Shown here: positions 46,428-54,521 of the stretch, one piece after another | How positions within the stretch are numbered: the first letter of the stretch is position 1 | How the letters are laid out: every line of letters starts with the position of its first letter | Source: Zygnema cylindricum | Lineage: Eukaryota; Streptophyta; Zygnematophyceae; Zygnematales; Zygnemataceae | Direction of reading: 5' to 3' | DNA: 54,521 nt | NCBI GenBank assembly: GCA_037447655.1 | Contig: JBBHKE010000228.1 | Span: 126,001 to 180,521, forward strand | Program-made: the position numbers and the translations under genes | Notes under the pieces: generated by a model | Told to the model about the DNA's origin: nothing | Databases searched by the model: none | What the model saw: the letters and a program-made list of their open reading frames with translations, nothing else

Positions 46428-46732
46428 TCGACACAAGTATACGATGATTGGCACAGGCATGAGGAAAATTGCCACAAGAATGATGACATTCGCGACAGAA
46501 TAAGGACATTTTGCCACCAGAACGAGGACCTTTGTCACAAGAACAAGGATAAATGTCACAAGAATCAGGACAATTGCTACAAGAATGAGGACATTCATTA
46601 CAAGCAAAAGGACAATTGCACAAAAAAAAGGACCTTTGACACAAGAATAAGGACAATTGCCACAAGAAAGATGACATTCGCCACAGAATACGGACATTTG
46701 CCCACAAGAACAAGGACATTTGTGACAGATGG
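46428..46732. repeat. 21-bp minisatellite, about 14 copies
   Basis: The unit is close to AGGACAATTGCTACAAGAATG on the plus strand. It begins 9 bases beyond the donor that ends exon 47415-46741. Because the unit is a multiple of three, the minus strand stays open through it in two frames. One reads as a seven-residue Cys repeat (CPFACNE, CPHSCSN, CPDSCDI) and the other is Leu/Val-rich. Confidence 0.85.
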
Positions 46733-46740
46733 AGATATAC

Positions 46741-47415
46741 CTCCTCGACGTGTAAGAGCTCGGTCCAAGCGGTTCCAATGGCCTCGTCTTCAGGTGCATA
46801 TTCTGCCCAAATGGGCCACTCTAAGGGCGCCAAAAGGTTATTTGGGCCAATGCCTCCTTTCGCTTCCAAGACTTCCTCATCTCCAGCGTTCGAATCTTCA
46901 TTAGGAGATCCCAGATAGTGAGAAGCAAGGTCTTCTCCAGGAGATGCCAGTCTTTCGGCAGCCTCTCCTACCTCCCTTTCAACAGTCGGTCCTTTCTCAA
47001 CTCCATCTTCAGCTACTTGTCCAGAGTTGCCCCCAGAACCTAAAATAGTAGAGAGAGGGAGAGAGGGGACCACGGACGGATGTGTGGCTTCTCCTCCTCC
47101 CAATAAAGGACTAGGCACAGAGACACACTTCGATTCTACTTTTACTACAATCTTTTTTCCCTGTTTCTCTTCGTCCAAAGGAAGGGACCCATGCCCTGCT
47201 GAGCGCGTGACAACTGTCGATGTTTCCGTGGTAGAGAGAGAGTGGGAGGCCGGGGCGGCGGAAGAAGACGCAGCAGAGAGAGAAGGGCGGGAAGCTGGTA
47301 TCAAAGGAGAGGAAGAGGGAGAGGGAGGGGGAGGAGGAGCAGGAGGAGAAGGAGAGATTGGCACGGCTGGAGGAGAGGGTGGAGGAGGATGTGAAGGAGA
47401 GAGAGGAGTGTTCAT
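46741..47415 (-). CDS. Probable 5' exon with PHR1-like N-terminal motif
   Basis: 225 codons from ATG 47415 to a clean donor GAGGAG|GTATAT at 46741, ending in phase 0. The N-terminal part is Pro/Ser-rich low complexity. The end is acidic and carries W-x2-WAEYAPEDEAIGTAWTELL, which resembles the WADHLITDDDP...NWNDLL motif found before the Myb domain in Arabidopsis PHR1. The strand, phase and position (3.1 kb upstream of the MYB-CC start) fit a first exon of that gene, joining for example at acceptor AAACAG|ACCATG (exon from 43600). UNE16/PHL7 proteins usually lack this motif, and the acceptor has no good pyrimidine tract, so a separate transcript is possible. Reading on through the intron would add a Cys-rich repeat tail. 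Confidence 0.5.
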
Positions 47416-47842
47416 CCCATCCGCTGCCTGCACTGAGAGTGCAGAAAGGCGACTGACAGGCACATCCAGGGGGGGAGGGAGGGCCGAAAGACCGAGGAAT
47501 GGTTTGCAAGGTCAGAAGAGAAGCTTACGAATAGGCGCGTAAAAAAAGGCAGGAAGTTCTTTGACAGAAGTTCCGGAAAAAATAGAAAATGCTTACACAC
47601 GGGAAGATTATAGAGAGTAGATTGTTGAAAGATTGTAAAACAGGAAAAGAAACTGATGCGTTGTAAAACAGGATAATTATAAGGTTAAAAAACCTAAATA
47701 GGAGAGGATAGCAAATATAGATAAGACGATGTACGGCAAAAGAAGCTGTAAATGGACAAACAATATGGATTGAAAGAAAAGGAAAAGAGTAAAAAGATAG
47801 TGTGGACTGTAGGATCAGAAAAATGTCATATGACCGTTTTAC

Positions 47843-48030
<188 letters not shown>

Positions 48031-48036
48031 AGTCCG

Positions 48037-48046
48037 AAACCCTAAA
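48037..48046 (+). promoter_or_regulatory. Telo-box (AAACCCTAAA)
   Basis: AAACCCTAAA lies 44 bases before the ATG at 48090, the position where plant telo-boxes occur in promoters and leaders of growth-related genes. A second copy at 50784-50793 has no gene behind it. Confidence 0.5.
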
Positions 48047-48089
48047 ACACAAAAAACAAACGAAATTAAATCGCAATTCCTACAGGAAA

Positions 48090-48287
48090 ATGGCGACTGG
48101 TACAACCTTGCTCTCAGCAAATTGCGCGAGATTTCGAAAAGATTTCTCAAAAGCAAAGCCGAGGGAAAGAGGAGGTCCGGGCAGTGGTACGAACTGTACG
48201 GACCGCACGAGCGAGAGAGCAAATGAGGTACGTAGAGACTGCGGCTGCAGAGTTGCAGCGTCTGTGAAAGGAATGTGGTTTCGGTAG
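48090..48287 (+). CDS. Short ORF resembling a transit-peptide first exon; partner exons not found
   Basis: 65 codons from an ATG with good context (AAAATGGCG), behind a CT-rich leader and a telo-box, the typical architecture of a plant gene start. The product begins MATGTTLLSANCARFRKDFS, is basic and nearly free of acid, and contains CGCRVAAS, which resembles a plastid cleavage site. A donor GAG|GTACGT at 48227 would end a 46-codon exon in phase 0. No downstream exon was recognised before the repeats that start near 48300, so this is either a first exon with a distant partner or a gene cut off by repeat insertion. Confidence 0.35.
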   Translation: MATGTTLLSANCARFRKDFSKAKPRERGGPGSGTNCTDRTSERANEVRRDCGCRVAASVKGMWFR

Positions 48288-48329
48288 ATTCGCATATTTT
48301 TTTGAACTTCTTTTCCCCCCCGATTTTTG

Positions 48330-48660
48330 GTTTTGGATTCGCCGTACGGTATGTTGCAGTACGGTACAGTACTGTATTATAGTTATTAGTGTTGCGTATC
48401 TACCTGAAACTGTCAGTTTCTGGTTTTTACATATCAAGGTGCGTCGCGGTTTTCATCGGTAAACCTGATAGATGTTTCATTCGTTAAAATTTTGAAAATT
48501 TTACGATTATGAGTTATTCTTAGGGTTTTTTTAACTTTTCCTAAAATTCGTATAGTTTTTGTGTACGGACACATTGTACGAAATGTATTTGTACGAACGT
48601 ACGGAAATTACGTATGTACACTGTACGAATATTGGATGTACGGATTTTTTATAAAAAATA
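48330..48660. repeat. GTAC-rich stretch
   Basis: Many GTACGG, GTACAG and GTACGAA words, including the perfect palindrome TACAGTACTGTA at 48365-48376. The text resembles the PHYLLO/MURG spacer (27710-28235), which suggests a dispersed repeat with GTAC-rich sequence. No ORF. Confidence 0.5.
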
Positions 48661-48669
48661 TATACGTTT

Positions 48670-49154
48670 CACCGCGAATCGTAATTAGAGTTCTGTACGC
48701 TAATTCCGTCACCCCAAATTTTAACTCTATCACTATAAATAGAGTACATTACGTTATTTAAGGTACTTTTTGAATGAGCGTTATTAATAATTTTATATCT
48801 CTAATACAGTTCCGTTTTAAATAGTGTGGCGTACGGTCGGTGTCTGACGGTTCAAAATTGTACTTTATTAAGTAGAAAAGTAAAAATAATGATTTAGTAC
48901 AGGCAATTTTCATGTAACTTTGTTTTAACAAACAACGTAATGCAAACGTCATAATGACGTGAAACTGTAAGTTTTGTCAGATTCTGTACTTGTACTTAAT
49001 TTACACTAGATATATTCAACGCCCAAATTTACGCCCAAATTAGAGTAAAATTCCTTTTTGAAAAAGTTTGATCACACAAATTACTAAATTAGAGTTCATA
49101 ACTCTAATTATTATTTTTGTTTTTTTTTCTCTACTCTTATTACGATTCGTGGTG
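48670..49154. mobile_element. 485-bp MITE-like element of the same terminal family
   Basis: The left end CACCGCGAATCGTAATTAGAG-like sequence and the right end (reverse complement CACCACGAATCGTAATAAGA) match at nearly every position. Internal text after the left end (CACCCCAAATTTTAACTCT) parallels that of the 1446 element (CACCCCAAAATTTCGAC). TA follows the right end, but the left flank is TT. Either the duplication has mutated or the element is a composite. Confidence 0.6.
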
Positions 49155-51789
49155 TACTTCATTTCCCCGGTATGTACGGATATACTTTAATCGTTTAAGA
49201 TGTCGTAATGTATTTTATTCTGATTTTTTTTTTTTTTAGTTTTTGGTATTTTTATTATATAATAAGTCAAAGTCGGTCAACGCACTTCAAAAATGTGAAA
49301 TTTTGAATAATGCGCATATGCGTTCTTTTTCAAAATACTTTTCCGTGCGCATAGTACGAATGAAACATCTATGGTAAACCAGTTCTCATACTTATAGGGA
49401 ATGAGCTGCAGACGGCAAGATTTGCCGCAGGCAGGAGAATTTGCTGTTTTGCTGCTGACAGGAATCCCGCTAGTGCGTATCTAAGTAGATACGCCTTGTC
49501 CTGGCCTCAGAAGGCCACAACTTGGTCAGTTCAAAACTGGCTGCTACGTTTCCGTCTAATTTCATTAGATTAACCTCCTCTACAGTACAGTACTGTAGCA
49601 GTTCGACCGCTAACAATGTAGAGGACTTATCTTTGTAGACCGTTAAAATTTCTGACATTTTTTTTCTTTGGACGAACCTTACCTGTAATGTTATTGTATC
49701 CTCGTGTGCCGCTCTGTGCGATAATGTAGTGCGCGAATATGTAAAAGTCATAGGCACAAAAGTACAAAACACTTCCGCCGTGAGGCGACTCGTGGTGACG
49801 CTATGCGCGGAGGGCTGGTCTTCAAGCGATTCGTTTGTACTCCTAGGAGCAAAGGTTTTTGTGACTGGCTTATAAGATGCGCACGGAGTTATCGCAATTC
49901 GTACATATACTCCCAGGAGAAAACTTTATGTGATTGGTTTATATGGATACAGGAGCTGGAAGCATGCGAGCGAATCTTCGTGCATCGAAAATATGTGCGA
50001 CGAGTTATTTTAGATCCGTGGTTCGGATTAACGAATTTTCAAATATTAGGGTATGTTTGTAAAAGTAAGGGCACTTTCCCATGTGCTAAAGTTACAGTTA
50101 TTTTGTGTCGTTTTCCTCTATAACTTGGAAAAAAACGAAAAAATCTGCAGCCGTACCAAAAAATTGAAATTACCACCGTACAAAATGCGTTACCTTAAAA
50201 CTTTATATGTACTGCAGTTTGTCGTCTAGCGCGATGCAGTGTGTCGTCTAGCGCGTTTCGACCCACTTTTGCGTCCTTTCAGCTCATCTTCAAACTTTAT
50301 ATAAAATCACCTTGCGAGGTGATTTTAAATATAGTTCCATGAGGTGAGCGAATAGGCATATGCTATCGCACGTGTCGGAAGTTTTTGACAATTTTTGTGC
50401 ACGGAGTACCAAAACACAAACCCACAACACGTTTACAGCTTGTGCGTGACTTTTTTCCGTGCGCTTTTTTCCGTATAGGGGCCGTGGAGGGGTCTCGGCC
50501 AACAGACGCCATTTCGCAAAAGCGAAGTCTGTGAAGGCGCCTCTCTCTCCCTCTCCCGCTACTGCGTCTATCTCGCAATTTTTCCAACGAAAAATGTCTA
50601 TAATGGTATCAAATGAAAGATCTCTGAAAACAATTTCTTTTTACTACCTTTCCGCGTATTTTGATGGCAAGTAGAGTGAGAAAAGACAAAAATACAATCG
50701 AGAAACCATGGCGGAAAGTTTTAGAATTTGTGACGTCGGCGCTCACATAGTTGAGCGTGACATGCGTGACGTCATAATGTCACAAACCCTAAACATCTAC
50801 AATTCCTCCACGTCGACAATGTGGCGTACAGACATTGCGAAGCGACATAAATTATAGAGTGTGCGGGTGGACGTCTGAAAATTTAAGCCGAATGGAAGTT
50901 TCGCAACATTTTGTGTAGCGTTTATCTGTCACATGTTTCGTACATGTCTACGTTTGTCACTTTTGAAGTAACAAGTTAATTGCGCTAACATCGGAATGCT
51001 CCGAAAGCAAGATTAAAGTTTTGGTTACATGGGAAAGTGCTTTAAGGGTTCTTTCTGTCCATTTCCTAAAAAAATAAATCTGCACCAAATAAACATTATA
51101 ACGTACGAATAAAGTATAAAACCCGAAGTACAATCTACGCCATTATAAAATTGAGTATATACCACAGTTTGGCGTTTTCATTTTTTACACCCACTTGCCA
51201 CGTCATGCCAACTCATTTTCAAACTACGATTGAACCCGACTCGAGAGTCGATTTTAGTCAACGTAACACCAGATCAACAAATAAGAAAACGTTTGCACAT
51301 GTGTCACGTGATTTTGACCATTTATGCCCACTCGTTATATATTTTCCTACCCACCACGTGCATGTACGGCAATAATTCAAGGGTCTCTGTCTCTCTGACC
51401 TCCACTTGCATTCACTCGTATGCAAAAGTGTACGGCGTCGAGCGCCTCTCCACAATCCCGCTCCTCTCCCTCCTGTTGGAATGAAACGTGACAAGATGAC
51501 CACGAAGAATAAAAATGACAACTGTACTATACCGTTGCGCGTAGATAGGTGACAGATCGAGCGAGAAAAGACAAGAAATAATACAACACTGTACTGCAGT
51601 CACAGGTGAGCATGGCGTCACAATGTCACAAAAACCTAGACATCTACAATGTCACAAAGGAAGTAAGCGTCTACACTTTTGAATCATCACGTTCAACATG
51701 TATGCTAAAACCTCTTCACAAACACGACCTGATGGCATTAGTCAGGACACGCATATTGTGGGTCCGCGCGATCAAGTTTTTTATGCTTT
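49155..51789. other. Repeat-rich spacer
   Basis: No gene is supported. The frame 49803-50123 contains an imperfect direct repeat and has no known domain. A perfect hairpin AAAATCACCT-TGCG-AGGTGATTTT lies near 50306. The words GTCGTCTAGCGCG occur twice near 50220-50260. Blocks at about 50650-50820 and 51545-51665 are diverged direct copies of each other. The palindrome TACAGTACTGTA recurs at 49586-49597. Confidence 0.45.
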
Positions 51790-53590
51790 CTCTCATTTTG
51801 CGGACCAACTTCATTGGACCGTGCTCACTGTGAAACCATCTAAGTTTGTGGATTAGTGCCCACGAGGTTTGCTGTCGGATTGCCCGCTCCCCAACGGTAT
51901 TTGTTTTGCATCTCATGATGCGGGTATCAAGGCTTTAAATTGCCCTATAGGTGCTACTTTTGTCAGCCAAGTAGTTGAGGATGCGTTGTTGGAGGACCTT
52001 TCTCATAGCGAAGACCTCCCCAACTGTCAGACGCACAAGTGGGGTTTTCAATCGTGATCCTTTGTTTTGCTCAGCACCCTCTATCTTTCGCGGACTTTAC
52101 CACCCACGACTTTTTTTTTGTCTTCCCTTAACGATATCGACGACAAACTTTTGGGTGTGCTTCATCACCTCGTAGGGGCCACTGGCTCATCAACAAGCCA
52201 ACCTCCCTATTTCCAAAGGCGGTTTAGGTTTGATTTCCGTGGCCAAAGTTGGGTCAACCGTGTAACATGGTAGTTAGGCTTTGGTGGTTCCTACCATCAC
52301 TTCTCGTTTCATTGTGGATGGTGTCCCCATTTTGGCGCAAGTTGTCTCTAAGGTGGAAGACGAGCTATTACCATTTCACCAAGTTCTCCTTTCAGCTCGT
52401 GCGCTACTACCCCCGGACCCTCGAAACTAAGTTCCTTCTTTTCATTCTCTCATTGTCGACACTAACTTCCAACTTCAACAACGCATATCTGAGCAAGTGG
52501 CCGCCGCCGATTTTGCAAACCTCTTGGAGGCGCTACCTTCTACTCAAGCGCATGCTCGTTTATGTTCGTGTTCTCGGCCTGGGGCTGGTGCGTGGCTAGA
52601 AGCGTCACCAAATTTGTTGACACTCCGTTTATCGTCTGACCAATTTACTTATGCTCTACACTTGAGGTTAAGTTTGCCTCACCCTCCACTTTTTGGGGGG
52701 GCTTGGTGAGTTTGAAACCAACCCATTGATGCTGAGGGAATCCATTTGCTTCGTCGCTTGCAAGGGGGGGAACGCAATGTCGCGCATGATTTGGTGCGAG
52801 ATGCCATTGCTCCATTCGCGTCGAGGCGGTCCACACGGTTAAACGTGAGGTTTCTAATATACTTCCACCTCGGGCCCAATCTAAGAGTTCTCGAAGCCCT
52901 CGAGATGACTAGGTTTTTCTTCATGGTGCTAGGAGGACGCTTACCGATGTGGTCCTCAATGATCCGAGTGGAACCCACATTTCAGCTGCGCGGCTTCACA
53001 TTTAGGTGTGGCTGCTCGGGACGCAGCGGCTACAAAGAAAAGAGACTACGCTCACTAAGACCTGTCGGACCAGTTTGTCCCATTTGCAGTGAAGATTTTT
53101 GGATCTTTGACAAGTCATTCGATGACTTCCTTCGCCAGTGTGCGCGAAAAACATTTGAATCCGAGGTTCAGGGAGTCCTCCACCATGTCTTTTGGTTTCG
53201 TTCTACCGTTAACGTGTCTCAATTGAACTTTAACTGGCACAAGGTGCAACTCTCCTTCGACGCAGCACACTAGTCGAAGGTTGGCAGGGTATTCTAGTCC
53301 TTCCACCAAGGGACCTGATTCACATCCATGATCTCCGTGGTTGTGGACCTTAGCTTGTCTATAGGTAGTCTAGTCTAGGTTTTTTTCATTTGTAGGAGGT
53401 CTAAGTCTCTTATTGTTTTGTTTTGATTCGTTGCTCTTGTTAGTATTGTTTTGTTTGGTTTCACTTTTTAGGCGTAGATTACTTTATTGTGACTCTTACA
53501 GTATCCAAATGTTTTTTTTTGAGTTTTACCCCTTCTGTAGACAAATGGTTTTGCCATCGCAATTTTTGCAATAAAGACTTTCTCCGTAAT
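51790..53590 (+). pseudogene. Decayed non-LTR-type retroelement (reverse transcriptase C-terminal part)
   Basis: Fragments in shifting plus-strand frames follow the order of a reverse transcriptase ORF and its C-terminal extension: LTVKPSKFV and CPRGLLSDCPLPNGI, GIKALNCPIGATFV, LYLSRTLPPTT, DIDDKLLGVLHHLVGA, NLPISKGGLGLISVA, QQRISEQVAAADFANLLEAL, ARLCSCSRPGAGAWLEASP, LRLSSDQFTYALHLRLSLP, GGERNVAHDLVRDAI and FVPFAVKIFGSLT. Several stops and at least two frameshifts break it. The 5' part (catalytic palm, any N-terminal endonuclease) is missing. An AATAAA near 53569 and the end of similarity place the 3' end near 53590. The C-terminal block with G-G-E-R and H-D-x-V-R-D may be a restriction-like endonuclease domain; that is inference. 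Confidence 0.75.
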
Positions 53591-54335
53591 TATAAATATA
53601 ACAACTAGTAAAGATGTCCATGTAGTACAAAAATCTCCTTCTGGAAAACTATTTCATACGTACGTTTCGACTATTGATTTAAAACACGTCCTGATGACGA
53701 TTTCTCAACGGACGAAGCGACTGTTTGGAATTTGTGGCGCATACTTTGCAAGTTCCCGTTCGACCAAGAATTTCCCTTGTCCATAACATTTCCCTATTTA
53801 TATGTCATTTTGTGTTTTAGCGATCATTTCACATTAGATCAAAGACAAGCTGTTGTAAAAAACAGTCAAAAACCCTCAAACACCCTACACTACTTAATGC
53901 TACATAGGATTTTGAAACTCTGAGACCTCCATAAGTCCTCAGAAAGGACAGCTTCCAAGAAGCCTCTAGGATAACCCTGACCCCTTTGTGTTTGAGCAAG
54001 AACAACTGCCACCCTGGAAGACAAAAACTCTGACCAACTTCACCCATGTGAAGGCAAGACTCCTCGAGTCGATAGCAAAAAAAATCTCTGAATTTGCTCC
54101 CCTGAGCAGTAAGTTATGGAGGGTCAAAGTTGACCTTTTTGTAGAAATTAATGGTTTTAAGTATTTTGTAGGTCTGAATAGAAAGAAAGAAGCCGAGGCA
54201 GTCTACCTCTAACTTCTCTCTCCAACTCTCAAACTTAACGCAGTCACTGAGAAATCGGAGAGGAAGCTAGAGCCATGGCTACCTAGGCTATCCTAAGGTT
54301 TACGGGAAATTTATATTAGTTCGGGTTTATTTATT
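53591..54335. other. Spacer downstream of the retroelement
   Basis: No gene is supported. A plus-strand frame at 53988-54212 reads like plausible protein in part (VKARLLESIAKKISEFAPLS, then KVDLFVEINGFKYFVG), but it has no recognised family, no start context and no splice partner in the window. Confidence 0.4.
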
Positions 54336-54445
54336 TAAAAGGTATGTGCCGGCGGCAGGAATTGATCCTTGTACCTACCGGCCGGCAGATAGGGAATAGC
54401 CGGTAGCCTTAGCCGTTAAGTCTAGGAGTCATGATACGTAGTATA
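54336..54445 (-). mobile_element. Possible tRNA-derived SINE head
   Basis: On the minus strand, ACGGCTAAGGCTACCGG resembles an RNA polymerase III A box. About 40 bases later GGATCAATTCC matches the B-box pattern GGWTCRANYCC. Past the B box the minus strand runs into TTTTAAATAAATAAA-like text. This spacing is typical of SINE heads. It does not fold as a normal tRNA by eye. The assignment rests on two short motifs only. Confidence 0.35.
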
Positions 54446-54521
54446 TAGTTTGATAGTTATTTAAATATGTATACGTACGATTATTCATTTAACTATAATA
54501 GATTACGGGATACATAGATCC

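Larger units (their letters stand above)
43619..46740. other. MYB-CC upstream region or first intron
   Basis: About 3.1 kb without a supported exon. If the exon at 46741-47415 belongs to the MYB-CC gene this is its first intron; otherwise it is promoter and spacer. It contains a foldback built from GGTTT/AAACC units (45243-45345), a MITE (45731-45943) and a 21-bp minisatellite (46428-46732). Open frames seen here lack domains. Confidence 0.5.

Noticed and set aside
50708-50857. ATG in good context starting a 49-codon frame near a telo-box
   Set aside because: The product has no recognisable feature, and the region is one arm of a duplicated repeat block.

Overview
The window is plant nuclear DNA: AT-rich, with spliced genes, many small introns, CT-rich 5' leaders and much repeat-derived spacer. 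Gene content points to a non-seed land plant, probably a bryophyte or other early-diverging streptophyte. The evidence is a DUF3339 micro-protein (a plant family), a MYB-CC factor, a MurG for plastid peptidoglycan, and a PHYLLO gene that still carries a complete isochorismate synthase, which Arabidopsis PHYLLO has lost. The species call is inference; no organelle or rRNA marker is present.

Layout. 1-2700: repeat-derived spacer with a degenerate coding remnant and a 199-bp TA-flanked MITE. 2823-3041 (+): DUF3339 protein. 5748-27448 (-): PHYLLO (MenF-MenD-MenC-MenH fusion), about 37 exons, spliced by hand here to about 2,385 codons; all exon phases agree. 27449-28401: short GTAC-rich spacer shared by two divergent genes. 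28402-32538 (+): MURG, 4 exons, 604 codons, also phase-consistent. 32539-36707: spacer between convergent genes with a 130-bp near-perfect hairpin, a GA-rich tract and a decayed retroelement fragment. 36708-43618 (-): MYB-CC (UNE16/PHL7-like) factor, 7 exons, 667 codons, with a possible extra 5' exon at 46741-47415 carrying a PHR1-like acidic/Trp motif. 47843-48287 (+): CT-rich leader, telo-box and a short transit-peptide-like ORF that looks truncated. 48300-54521: repeat-rich spacer with GTAC clusters, another MITE, duplicated blocks, a decayed non-LTR retroelement (51790-53590) and a possible tRNA-derived SINE at the right edge.

How the genes relate. PHYLLO makes the naphthoquinone precursors of phylloquinone (vitamin K1, the photosystem I cofactor). 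MURG makes lipid II for the plastid wall. Both are bacterial-type plastid functions, and they are transcribed head to head from one spacer of under 1 kb, which suggests but does not prove co-regulation. MYB-CC factors of this clade belong to the phosphate-response GARP family. No tRNA, rRNA or CRISPR feature was recognised.
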